From AP-15 sp963812675 (lineage in GTDB: Bacteria; Pseudomonadota; Alphaproteobacteria; ATCC43930; CGMCC-115725): 64,000 nt of DNA. The notes below the pieces were generated by a model, which saw only the letters and a list, made by a program, of their open reading frames with translations, ran no database searches and was not told the origin of the DNA. The position numbers and the translations under genes are program-made. Location of the stretch: contig CAWEWR010000024.1 in the NCBI GenBank assembly GCA_963812675.1, positions 248,001 to 312,000 of the forward strand, written 5' to 3'. How positions within the stretch are numbered: position 1 is the stretch's first letter; every line of letters starts with the position of its first letter. Shown here piece after piece: positions 49,446 to 58,221 of this stretch.

Positions 49446-50095
49446 CAACAGGTGGCAGAAGCCCAAAATCTAACAGCTCAGATAATGAGGCCCTCTCTGG
49501 TCGAAATCTTCCGGTGGCTTCTCCGCCGTCCAAACACCCGGCACGCTCGTTTTCAGCATGTCAGTTCCCTTCAGGTTCTGGCGTTAGCGCTTGCTTAGTA
49601 TCAGCGGTAGAGACAGCCATCGCAATATGCAGCACGAATTAGCCATCGTCAACCCGCAAGGAGCAGTGACGAACACTCCAATCTATGATCCTAGGAATGA
49701 AGGCGTCGTGTAAACCCATGATGGTTTGCAGGCCCGCGACGCTGTTCGTCCGGTTGCCGTTTTTAGAGATCCCGTAAGCCGACCGAGTTCGCAAAAGATG
49801 GGTATCTCGCGCAACCGATGCATTCTTTGGGATGGCTTCATTTGGCGTTCGAAAGATAAGCGACTGGGTGTTCAAGCAATCAAGGGGCGCTCCTGTATTC
49901 AACATCGTCGTGAAGTTACACAACAAAGCTTGTATCTTGCGGCTTGTCTCCCAGTCTGTGTCGGGTCCGCGACGGTTCAGTTGATCCAGCCGTTGGGTCG
50001 CGTTTGTGTGAATCGCAGCGCGCGAGTGTCGTGAATCCCACCGCCTGCGCCAGGGCTGGTATTGTGCCGGGGCATTGGCCTGTTACGATGGGTCT
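49446..50095. other. Unassigned stretch inside the insertion
   Basis: About 650 bp between the IS and the degenerate secreted domain. The longest open frames (for example 49639-49926 minus, 95 codons; 49726-50034 plus) show no family pattern, no signal peptide and no ribosome site. I see no tRNA, repeat or promoter here. Confidence 0.5.
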
Positions 50096-50396
50096 CCGGT
50101 GAACGTGAACGCCTGGGTGTATGGCGAATTCTGCTGATTGCTTTGGGCGTACTGGATGCAGATTCCTGGATAACGCGTGCCGGCCCGCCCGCTGTTTTGG
50201 AAACAACGCCGGTCGACGAATTTATCGAAAAATCGCTGCTGTAATTATTGCATGCCGTGCCGGAATGGTCGGTGCCGGTTGTTGGGCGTGGACCAAGAGC
50301 CACCGCTTGGCGAGTCCTGCGATAGGCTAGCAGTAGCCGTGCCAACAGTCCCGCCGGTGCCCGCGGTGAAAGATGTATTAGGCATGGTGATGCCGG
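50094..50396 (-). pseudogene. Degenerate Ser/Thr-rich extracellular domain
   Basis: Directly downstream of the DUF4038-type gene the minus strand reads, across three frames, TGITMPNTSFTAGTGGTVGT then TATASLSQDSPSGGSWS, TGTDHSGTACNNYSSDFSIN with SSTGVVSKTAGGP, and RYPGICIQYAQSNQQNSPYT then QAFTFTGDPS before a stop. The composition and the DFSINSSTGVVS element are those of Ig-like or cadherin-like adhesive domains. Two frameshifts are needed, so it is a broken gene or the broken C-terminus of the neighbour. Confidence 0.4.
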
Positions 50397-52220
50397 TTAT
50401 CCGCGGGAAACGGCTTGCGCGGAAACGACCAGCACCCAGTCCGGGTCACCCGCACCATTCACGCCAGTAGGCGTAAAAGTCTGTGAACTGCCACTGCACG
50501 GCGTGCCGCTTGGTGAGCAGATCGTTGTGAAAGTACCGGCAGTTGGATCGTACCAGCGCGCGGTAGGATTGGCACCAACTTGGTTCATTGCCACGGTAAG
50601 GCCACCGGTTCCCGTGCAGCGATACTTCGCCGTCGTTGCATAACATGGGATGTATGCCACCAAGCCCGAGGTGGATGACGTAGAATAGCTCGACGCAGTG
50701 ACATAATTGTCTGGGGTGAAACAATTGGCGTGACTGTTGATTGTGCAAGATGCCCAACTCGAATATGCCGTCCCCCGCCCACTGGTCACATAGTTATTGT
50801 TCTGATCTGGGGTTAACACCCACCACGGCAGGCTCAATAAAAGGGATTTCCAATACCCGAAATTGACAAATCCCGGCGAACTCATATAGTTCGTCCATCC
50901 CGTCCCCGGTGTGCAACTTGACGGATGGAGACAAAACCCGCCCGCCATCTTAACCAGGCTCAATAAACGCGATTTCCAATACCCGAAATTGACAAATCCC
51001 GGCGAACTCATATTGTTGGTCCATCCCGTCCCCGGTGTGCAACTTGACGGAGAGAGGCAGAAGTCGCCCGCTGTCAGGCTGTTGCCATTGATAAAACCGG
51101 CGGTGGAGCCGGCGAGGGCCGCATCCCAATACTCCTTACGCAGCGTATACTCGTATTCGCATGCGCTAGCGCGGCCCCGATACCCGCAATTCGGATCATT
51201 GGGTTCGTAGCCGAGAATGTTATCCCACTCGTAATTGGCCTCCAATAATAATACTGGCGCTGTTGCCTGGTTCCAGGCGTGCAACGTCTCTACATAGGTT
51301 GGATTGTAAGTATATACGCCGTTTATATTCGATTTCCCATTGGGGGGGATAAAGTCGGCATTATCGAATGAGGAGGACGGCGGCAACGACCACAACTCTG
51401 TTGTTTGCAGATGTGTGTCGCCGGCCGCGGCGATGCCGTTCATTATGTCCATCACCGGCAGATCATCTGCTGCTGGCGATCCCCCGCCCTGCCCGTTGCA
51501 GATGTAATCATCACCATGCAGCCAGACGATGTTCGGGAAGCTCTTGTAACGGTTGCCCAGGAATTGACCGAACGCATAAGCATTCGTGTGCGACCCGTTA
51601 GCCGCATTGTGATTGTTGACCAGGGTTATCCAAACGGGGTTACTACCGCTGCTGGGGAACGTATTGCATCCACCTGTGGTAACGGGGTTCCAGAAGATCA
51701 CGATACCGTAAGTGGCGGCGAGGTTGACCATTGCGTCCATACGGGCCCAATAATTGGCCGAGCTGCCTTGCCCCGCCGTCGTCATGTCCCAACAATTCGG
51801 AATCGTCGACCCGCAGGACGATATAGTCCCATTGAAGGGCACGAGCCCGTCATAAGTCTGGCTGTCATTGCTCGTGCACGCAGCGTATGTGCTGCAGACT
51901 GCGGTGGCCCACACGGCATTGATACCTTGGCTCGACCGAGTCCAGAAGTAAAACGCCGCATTCGCCCTCGCGTCACCGGAACTCGAGCCGGTCAGCGGCA
52001 GTGCTTGGAAGAGTGCCATGGCCGCGTCGCCGGCTATTAGGAAGGGACCGCCTAACCCATTCTGCAGATATCGACCGCCTGGAGCAACTGACAGAGCGAG
52101 CGCGTTACCAGCCGGCGCCGGCGCGACCGTGACGGTCTCGGTGATGTGGTTCTGCGCGTGGGCGACCAGCACCCTGATCAGCATCGCAGCCAGTAGCGAT
52201 AGGCATAATTCTATCTTCAT
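50397..52220 (-). CDS. Secreted DUF4038-type glycoside hydrolase-like protein
   Basis: A 607-residue secreted protein with signal peptide (LCLSLLAAMLIRVLVAHAQ). The N-terminal TIM-barrel-like part has GRYLQNGLGGPFLIAGDAAM, INAVWATAVCSTYAACTSND, YGIVIFWNPVTTGGC and FPNIVWLHGDDYICNGQ, as in DUF4038 (GH140-like apiosidase) proteins. A Cys-rich, Gly/Ser/Thr-rich C-terminal half follows. ATG 52220 is preferred over the upstream start because it gives the signal peptide; GAGGT lies about 14 bases before it. A 126-bp tandem duplication is present near residues 390-470. Likely acts on plant or microbial glycans. Confidence 0.6.
   Translation of the reverse strand: MKIELCLSLLAAMLIRVLVAHAQNHITETVTVAPAPAGNALALSVAPGGRYLQNGLGGPFLIAGDAAMALFQALPLTGSSSGDARANAAFYFWTRSSQGINAVWATAVCSTYAACTSNDSQTYDGLVPFNGTISSCGSTIPNCWDMTTAGQGSSANYWARMDAMVNLAATYGIVIFWNPVTTGGCNTFPSSGSNPVWITLVNNHNAANGSHTNAYAFGQFLGNRYKSFPNIVWLHGDDYICNGQGGGSPAADDLPVMDIMNGIAAAGDTHLQTTELWSLPPSSSFDNADFIPPNGKSNINGVYTYNPTYVETLHAWNQATAPVLLLEANYEWDNILGYEPNDPNCGYRGRASACEYEYTLRKEYWDAALAGSTAGFINGNSLTAGDFCLSPSSCTPGTGWTNNMSSPGFVNFGYWKSRLLSLVKMAGGFCLHPSSCTPGTGWTNYMSSPGFVNFGYWKSLLLSLPWWVLTPDQNNNYVTSGRGTAYSSWASCTINSHANCFTPDNYVTASSYSTSSTSGLVAYIPCYATTAKYRCTGTGGLTVAMNQVGANPTARWYDPTAGTFTTICSPSGTPCSGSSQTFTPTGVNGAGDPDWVLVVSAQAVSRG
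50829..51080. repeat. 126-bp tandem duplication inside the DUF4038-type gene
   Basis: Two consecutive copies start CAGGCTCAATAAA at 50829 and 50955 (spacing exactly 126 bp). They encode FCLSPSSCTPGTGWTNNMSS and FCLHPSSCTPGTGWTNYMSS, each followed by PGFVNFGYWKS. Because 126 is divisible by three, the frame is kept and the protein gains a 42-residue module. The few differences suggest it is not brand new. Confidence 0.8.
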
Positions 52221-52357
52221 GTTTTTTTTTACCTCATTTCGTGTCAATTAAGTGGCTGATCTTATTTCATTTGCGAACTATATTGGCTCTTTTTCTGCTC
52301 AGCTTCCGGTTCAAGGTCGGTCATAGCAGCACACCCTGTAATCGCCGTGTCCTCTTA

Positions 52358-52443
52358 ATTGAATGCATTTCAGGTTCCATCGTGGTGTTCGTCGATGGAA
52401 CTACGATGCCGATTTTGGCACGATATCCGAGCAAATCCGGCAT
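52358..52443 (-). pseudogene. Racemase-like gene, 5' fragment
   Basis: From ATG 52443, with GGAGGAAA six bases upstream: MPDLLGYRAKIGIVVPSTNT then TMEPEMHSI, the exact N-terminal signature of maleate isomerase/Asp-Glu racemase-like enzymes (IGVVVPSxNTTMEPE). The homology stops at the ATTGAA bases and resumes at 46292. Sixty-five bases after the LLM oxidoreductase, so the intact gene would have been its operon partner. Confidence 0.8.
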
Positions 52444-52508
52444 GATATTTCCTCCGGCGTAACGCGCGGGCGTCTGGGGACGGATAGGGCCAATTTGCCC
52501 GGCTTCCG

Positions 52509-53759
52509 TCACCGCACCCCAGCCTGCGCGCGGGCCTTGTCGAGATCGGGAATGTTGCTGGCTGAAGCCACGTCGCCAAGCCGCGAACCCCGTGTAACCG
52601 CGAGCGCAGCGACCGCGGCTTCGTTCTCGGTGATCTTCGCCATGATCGCGTCCTTGGCGCGGTCGAAGACGCCGCGGTTGGTCGCGACGAAGTGCTGCGA
52701 TTGGCGCAGCCCGGCGAGATAGCCGTTGATCTCCGGCACGACGTAGCGGGCCACCATGTCCCAGCTGCGCATCGTGTTTTCCGGGTTGGCCCAGTCGTGC
52801 ACGAAACCGACGAGCGTGCCGAAGCCGCCGCTGATCTCGAGCACGGATTTGATCCGCGCGACCAGATCGTCCGGCGTGCCGATCGTTGCCGAGGCTCCGT
52901 CCGAGAACGCGGCTTTGTCGACCGCCTTGTCCGGATCTTTGAACGGCTTGGCATCGGGCCGCTGCAATGTCCCGACGACGTACTGGTTGTGATGGCGCAG
53001 CAGCCCCTCGCGGGCTTCGGTGCGTGCCTTCTCGCGGGTCTCGGCGATGTGCCAGCTCAACAGGACGCGCCAGTTCTTGCGGTCGACCGTCTTGCCGTGC
53101 TTGGCGGCGGCCGCCTCGGCGAAGCTCCATTGCGTCGGCAAGGCGTTGAGGCCTTCGCTCGACATCGAGCCGATCGAGATAATGCCGATCCCGTGCTTGC
53201 CGGCCAATGTCATGCCGGACGGGCTGATCTGCGAGGCGACGGCGAAGGGCATTTCCTCCTGCAATGGCAGGAGCTGCAACGCCGCATCCTGCAAGGTGAA
53301 CCAGTCGCTTTTCGTGGTCACCCGCTCGCCGTTGAACAGCCGCCGGATGATGCCGATCGCCTCGTCCTGGCGGTCGCGCTGCACCATCGGGTCGATCCCC
53401 AGCGTGTGCGCGTCCGATGCCAGCGCGCCGGGGCCCGACCCGAAGATCGCCCGCCCGCCGGTCATCCAGTCGAGCTGCACCATGCGCTGCGCGACGTTGA
53501 ACGGGTGGTGGTAGGGCAATGAGATGACGCCGGTGGCGAGCTTGATGCGCTTCGACCGCTCACCCGCCGCAGCCAGGAACATCTCGGGCGAGCCAATCAT
53601 CTCCCAGCCGCTCGAATGGTGCTCGCCGCACCAGAACTCGTCGTAGCCGAGCCGGTCGAGATGCTCAACGAGGTCGAGATCGCGGCGGAACTGCAACATC
53701 GGATGCTCGCCCACCGGATGGTGCGGGGCGAGAAAGGCGCCGAAATTCAAACGCGGCAT
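52509..53759 (-). CDS. LLM-class (luciferase-like) flavin oxidoreductase
   Basis: A 416-residue TIM-barrel monooxygenase: RLNFGAFLAPHHPVGEHPML, YDEFWCGEHHSSGWEMIGSP, IKLATGVISLPYHHPFNVAQ and GPGALASDAHTLGIDP are typical for bacterial luciferase-type alkane or nitrilotriacetate monooxygenases, which need reduced FMN from a reductase. ATG 53759 is preferred over 53825. With the racemase-like gene behind it, the pair suggests breakdown of an unknown cyclic or carboxylic compound; the partner is now disrupted. Confidence 0.88.
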   Translation of the reverse strand: MPRLNFGAFLAPHHPVGEHPMLQFRRDLDLVEHLDRLGYDEFWCGEHHSSGWEMIGSPEMFLAAAGERSKRIKLATGVISLPYHHPFNVAQRMVQLDWMTGGRAIFGSGPGALASDAHTLGIDPMVQRDRQDEAIGIIRRLFNGERVTTKSDWFTLQDAALQLLPLQEEMPFAVASQISPSGMTLAGKHGIGIISIGSMSSEGLNALPTQWSFAEAAAAKHGKTVDRKNWRVLLSWHIAETREKARTEAREGLLRHHNQYVVGTLQRPDAKPFKDPDKAVDKAAFSDGASATIGTPDDLVARIKSVLEISGGFGTLVGFVHDWANPENTMRSWDMVARYVVPEINGYLAGLRQSQHFVATNRGVFDRAKDAIMAKITENEAAVAALAVTRGSRLGDVASASNIPDLDKARAQAGVR

Positions 53760-53899
53760 GTCGGGTCTCCTGGATAACCTCAGGCGCACAACCGGGTGAC
53801 GTGCGATCCATGGAATCTCGCACATGGCGCAACCAAGGGGAAGGTGAGAGACTGATCGCAGAGTTTTTGAAGGCGCTGAACAGCGAACGAGGTGATCCG

Positions 53900-54715
53900 A
53901 TGACAGAGACGAAACCCGGCCGCGCGCATCTGATTGCCGGCGGTTTCCCGCCCGGCTCGTTCGCCGGGCACGACCACGACTATGCCCGATTGCGGCTGCT
54001 TGGGCTGCTGGCCGAACGGGAGGTTCCGGCCTCGGTCGCCAACGACTTCGCGGATGTCGAGAAGTGGCTGCCGGTCAGCCGGTTGCTGATCACCTATGTC
54101 GCCGGCCCCTATCCCGACGCCGCGCAGACCCGCGCCATCGAGCGCTGGCTGGAAGCGGGCGGCCATTGGCTGGCCTTGCATGGGACGAGCGGCGGCCGCG
54201 CCGAGCGGGTGGAGGGCGTCCGCCAGCGCCGCACCGTCAAGATCGAGCACCATTCCCTACTCGGGAGCTATTTCCTGACCCATCCCCCGATCTGCGAATT
54301 TCGCGTCGAGGTGAGCACCGCTGATTCCCCCCTCACGCGAGGGCTCGGCAAATCCTTCGTCGTCGAGGACGAGCCGTACTTCATCGAGCTGCAGGATCCG
54401 GGCTCGACGCAAATCTTGCTGACCGCGGATTACGGCCCGAGCGCCACCTCACCCGCCATCGGCACCCTTTACCCGTCGGACACCTCGCTGCAACCCGACG
54501 GCAGGACCCGCGTGCTTGGTTATACCCGAGCGGTCGGCAATGGCGGCGTGACCTACTTTGCGCTCGGTCATTGCCACAACCCCGCGATCCGCGCCGCCCG
54601 GGCCCCCGACCCGACAGACAGGACGCCGCCCACCTTTCACGGCTCGTGGGAAACCGATGCGTTCATTACGTTGCTGCGCAACGCCATCGCCTGCGGCGTT
54701 TCAGGGGAAGCTTAG
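53900..54715 (+). CDS. ThuA-like domain protein
   Basis: A 271-residue protein with the ThuA (trehalose-utilisation) class I glutamine-amidotransferase-like fold: HDYARLRLLGLLAEREVPAS, LLITYVAGPYPDAAQTRAIE, GHWLALHGTSGGR, HHSLLGSYFLTHPPICEF and GGVTYFALGHCHNPAIR. ThuA proteins act in sugar catabolism; the exact reaction is not established. GAGGTG precedes ATG 53900. Divergent from the LLM gene and two bases before the GST gene, so those two are cotranscribed. Confidence 0.78.
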   Translation: MTETKPGRAHLIAGGFPPGSFAGHDHDYARLRLLGLLAEREVPASVANDFADVEKWLPVSRLLITYVAGPYPDAAQTRAIERWLEAGGHWLALHGTSGGRAERVEGVRQRRTVKIEHHSLLGSYFLTHPPICEFRVEVSTADSPLTRGLGKSFVVEDEPYFIELQDPGSTQILLTADYGPSATSPAIGTLYPSDTSLQPDGRTRVLGYTRAVGNGGVTYFALGHCHNPAIRAARAPDPTDRTPPTFHGSWETDAFITLLRNAIACGVSGEA

Positions 54716-54717
54716 AA

Positions 54718-55362
54718 ATGCAATTGATCCTCTACTACGCACCCAACGCGTGTTCGCTTGTGCCCTACGTGACCTTGACCGAAGCTGGCGCGCCGTTCGA
54801 GGTGCACCCCCTCAATTTCCGCAAGTCGCAGCACATGACGCCCGAATATCTGCGGCTCAATCCCAAGCACAAAGTGCCGGTGCTGGTGATCGACGGGGCG
54901 CCGCTCACCGAGAATGTTGCGATCCAAATCTGGATCGCCAGGCATTTTCCGGCGGCGAAGCTGCTTCCCGCGGACCCGATGCAGGAATTGCGTGCGATCT
55001 CGCTGCTGGCCTGGTGCGCGTCGGGCATCCACCCGTTCCTGTCGCGGATCAATTCGCCCCCGCGCGTCTGCGATCTCCCCGGCGCCGAGGAGTCGGTCCG
55101 GCGGCTCGCCCAACAGCAGCTGTTTGAGAATTACCAGATCGCGGACGACAAGCTCGCCGGTCGTGAATGGTTCTTCGATCATTTCACCGCCGTCGATGCC
55201 CACTTCTTCTGGTGCTTTCGACGTGGCACTCAGTTCAACCTCGATCTTTCCCAATTTAACAATTGCACGGCGCATTTCGAGCGGATGAAAAAGCGGCCAA
55301 GCGTGCGCCAATTGCTCGCCTACGAGCAGGAGGTGCAGACTGCGTTCGCCCAGGCCGCCTGA
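54718..55362 (+). CDS. Glutathione S-transferase family protein
   Basis: A 214-residue GST: thioredoxin-fold N-terminal domain (LILYYAPNACSLVPYVTLTE, with NPKHKVPVLVIDGAPLTEN and the conserved cis-Pro) and an all-helical C-terminal domain from about 85. Tyr/Ser at the N-terminal motif fit beta- or omega-like classes. Starts 2 bp after the ThuA stop. Substrate unknown. Confidence 0.88.
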   Translation: MQLILYYAPNACSLVPYVTLTEAGAPFEVHPLNFRKSQHMTPEYLRLNPKHKVPVLVIDGAPLTENVAIQIWIARHFPAAKLLPADPMQELRAISLLAWCASGIHPFLSRINSPPRVCDLPGAEESVRRLAQQQLFENYQIADDKLAGREWFFDHFTAVDAHFFWCFRRGTQFNLDLSQFNNCTAHFERMKKRPSVRQLLAYEQEVQTAFAQAA

Positions 55363-55382
55363 ATCACGCCACGGTGCACTCG

Positions 55383-57540
55383 TCAAAACGTCATGCTCAG
55401 AGTGAGCCGCACCGAGAGCGGCTCGACGGGCTTGAAGTGGACGTCGTAGACGGAGGCCGTCTCGTTGGCCAATTGCGAGGGGTAGAAATAGTCGATCTGA
55501 TGGGCTCCGGTGTTGTCGAACAGGTTGAGAATGTCGAGCCAGAGCCGCGCCTGATCGGAGAATTTATAGCCGACCCGCAGATCAACGAGCGTTGTGGGTT
55601 TCGAGGTCACGCTGTCGTCCTCGATCAGCGGCCGCCGGCCGAAATAGCGCAATTTAAGCGCGCCAAACCAGGGACCGACATCCTCCACGGTCGCACCCGC
55701 CGTGGCGATCACATTGGCAGCATTCGGGATGTAGCTGCCGGGGTGGCCCGGCTCGGTATCGGCGGCGCCGTTGTCGCCATTCGCATAGCGCGCGTGTGTG
55801 GCGGCGAAATCGCCGTCGAGGCGCAGCCAGGGAAGCGGCTTGTAGGACGCGGTCAGCTCGATCCCCTTGCGCTGGCTCGGCCGCCCGGGGGTGGTCACCG
55901 CCTCGTCGCCGTCGAAGGTCGCCTCGCTGGCGAGATTGAGCACAAAGAGCGCTCCCTCGAGTTTGAGGTTCGGCAAAGGCTCCGACCGCATCCCGACCTC
56001 ATAGCCAGTTGCCTTGGTCAATAGCGGCGTCCTCCCCTGAGCGACGACGGTGGGGTTGCCCTGTTGGAAGTTGATTTCGGTCGCCAGCGCGTCGACATTC
56101 GTCAAGGTGCCGCGTAAATCGTTGCTGTGAAAGCCTTGGCCGATACTGAGGTAATATTCGGTACCCTGCCAAGGGCCGAAGATCAGATTGCCCTTGGGGC
56201 TGGTGATGGCCTGGACGATCTTGCCGGAATTGGCTTGGAGGGTGCTTTCGTCCGAGCCGTAGTAGAGATCCTCACGTAGCCCCGTCATCGTGCGGAACTT
56301 GTCCAGCCACTGAACCCGATTTTCGATATAGACGCCGGCGCTCGAACTCGATCACATGGTCGTCGCGCACGGTGAAGCGCACCACCCGGCCGGTGGTTTC
56401 CGCCAGATCGATATGAATGTCGTCGGTGCGGGTCTGAAAACCGATCGTGTTTTTCGCGTCGAAACCGAGGAGGTTGCCGGGCATCATATAGCTGACATTC
56501 CCGCCGTAGATCTTTCGCCGGTCCTGTTGCACGAACTGATCCCCGATCGGCGGCGGAAATGTCACGAAGCCATCGAAATTATTGAACAGCTGCAGCTGAT
56601 ACCCGATGAAATAAGCATTCGCGTTGAGCTGCCCGGTGTCGGTTGTCGCGGCATATCTGGTCGAAAGGCTGTAGCGCTCCGAGCTGCCGCCATCGATCGG
56701 ATCAAGCGGGCAATAGAGACAGATCAGCCCCTCGGTTACGGCGCGCTGCGGGATCTGATTGGTCGCATGGAACGCATCGTTCATGTACATGCCGGTGACC
56801 GAGAACCCGTTCTCCGCATTACCCTGGCTATAGTTCAGAACCAGGTTGCCCTTGTTGTAATTGTCGGGAATCGTCCATGGGCCGTTGGCATGCACATACT
56901 CGGCCGCGGCGAGCAGATTTCCGGCGCCGACCGGCCGCGACATCGCGCCGAGCCCGCGGTAATAGCCGAGCGTGCCCGCCGTCAGTACGGCGAGGTCGTG
57001 AGGCAGGGTGTCGACGTAATTGATCTGCACCGCCCCCGCCGTGTCGAAATCGCCGAGATCGGGGAAATAGGGGCCCTTGCTGTAATGCAAGGTGCTGATC
57101 AGCTCGGGAATCATGAAATTGAGATCGGCGTAGCCCTGGCCATGCCCATGAGTGCGCATGTTGACCGGCATGTCGTCCAACGTGATATCGATGTCGGTGC
57201 CGTGATCGAGGTTGAAGCCGCGCAGGAAGTACTGGTTGGCCTTGCCCTCGCCGCTGTGCTGCGTGGCGATCAATCCCGGCACGAGCTCGAGCACTTCGCC
57301 GACCCGAGATCTCGGCTCCTCTTCGATCTGTTTGCCGGTGACAACCCCTTGAGAGGCGGTATCCGGCGCGAAAAATGCCGTAGCTGCCGGAGCGGATACG
57401 CTCAATTCGGGCAGCGTCAGCGAAGTCCCGCCGTCGCTGGTGGTCGCCGCCTCTTGCGCTTGTGCTGAGGGTGCGAGCCCAAGCCAAAGGATCAGGCAAG
57501 CGGCGCGGACGCTCCAGTGATTGGCTCCGCTGCACCGCAT
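55383..57540 (-). pseudogene. TonB-dependent outer-membrane receptor, single-base frameshift
   Basis: From 57540 the frame has a signal peptide (LILWLGLAPSAQAQEA), a plug domain (SRVGEVLELVPGLIATQHSG, GKANQYFLRGFNLDHGTDI) and half of the barrel, ending in nonsense after DDHVIE. One frame over, SSAGVYIENRVQWLDKFRTM continues the barrel to VRLTLSMTF with a terminal Phe. Removing one base of the AA at 56345-56346 (plus strand) joins the halves into about 718 residues. A NikR operator lies 23 bp upstream and nikR is divergent, so this is the likely nickel (or nickelophore) importer. Mutation and sequencing error cannot be told apart. Confidence 0.85.
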
Positions 57541-57562
57541 CCCCTAGAATAGGTGGAGGATG

Positions 57563-57590
57563 GTATGACGTCTACATGAAAACATCATAC
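57563..57590. promoter_or_regulatory. NikR operator GTATGA-N16-TCATAC
   Basis: GTATGA at 57563-57568 and TCATAC at 57585-57590 are exact inverted half-sites with a 16-bp spacer, the same as the E. coli NikR operator. It lies between the TonB receptor start (57540, minus) and the nikR start (57622, plus), so it can serve both. Nickel-bound NikR would repress both genes. Confidence 0.88.
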
Positions 57591-57621
57591 ACTTGCCACG
57601 ACGGGCCAGGAGAAATCGACC

Positions 57622-58098
57622 ATGCGGCGCATCACGATCACTGTCGACGACGAGCTCGCGGCGGCTCTCGATCATGTCGTTACCGCGAGCGGGTATCAGA
57701 ACCGATCGGAGGCAATCCGCGATCTCACCCGCGCGGGGATCGCCCAGCTCGAGGAGCGCAGCAATAGCTTGCAGTCTGGCGTGGCGGCGCTGGTCTACGT
57801 CTATGATCACCAGGAGCGCCAACTGGCGAAGCGCCTGGCCAGATCCTCTCACGAGCACCACGATTTGTCGGTTGCGACGATGCACGTCCACCTCGACCAC
57901 GACAGTTGCATGGAGGTAGCGGTGCTAAAAGGCGCCATGCGCAACGTCCGCCGCTTCGCCCAGCATGTCGTTGCCGAGCGTGGCGTGCGGCACGGAAAAC
58001 TCGTTACTGTTCCGGTTGAATTCGACAACCAGAAGCACGCGCACGGCGGCGTGCCGGAACGGCGCCATCTGCACGTCCATGTACGCGAAGCGGGCTGA
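57622..58098 (+). CDS. nikR: NikR-family nickel-responsive repressor
   Basis: A 158-residue regulator: N-terminal ribbon-helix-helix (RRITITVDDELAAALDHVVT) and C-terminal ACT-like metal domain. Metal ligands correspond to E. coli His76, His87, His89, Cys95: here His 77, His 88, His 90 and Cys 96 within HVHLDHDSCMEV. AGGAG lies upstream of ATG 57622. It is somewhat longer than E. coli NikR at the C-terminus (HGGVPERRHLHVHVREAG, also His-rich). It should repress the divergent TonB receptor through the operator at 57563-57590. Confidence 0.92.
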   Translation: MRRITITVDDELAAALDHVVTASGYQNRSEAIRDLTRAGIAQLEERSNSLQSGVAALVYVYDHQERQLAKRLARSSHEHHDLSVATMHVHLDHDSCMEVAVLKGAMRNVRRFAQHVVAERGVRHGKLVTVPVEFDNQKHAHGGVPERRHLHVHVREAG

Positions 58099-58221
58099 CC
58101 CGGCGCAGATGACGGGTGGCCTTGCGCTGGGTGCAATGCTCGGCGCCGATCGGGTGTGGCGCTGCGCTCGTACTGGCTGCACAATCCGTGCGTTTAAGCC
58201 GCCACTTATCCGGAGCAGATC

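Larger units (their letters stand above)
46293..52363. mobile_element. 6.07-kb insertion splitting the racemase-like gene
   Basis: The racemase 5' end (52443-52358, minus) stops at HSI and its 3' part (from 46292, minus) starts at SMAPPGVTFH. Joining them across the six bases ATTGAA found at both ends (46287-46292 and 52358-52363) restores MHSMAPPGVTFH in frame. The intervening DNA has visibly lower GC and carries an esterase remnant, a frameshifted membrane protein, an IS1595-type element, an unassigned stretch and a DUF4038-type hydrolase. No integrase, att repeat or terminal inverted repeats of the whole insert were found, so the vehicle is unknown. Confidence 0.65.

Noticed and set aside
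49639..49926. 95-codon minus-strand ORF in the island
   Set aside because: No ribosome site, family pattern or signal peptide; kept only as unassigned sequence.
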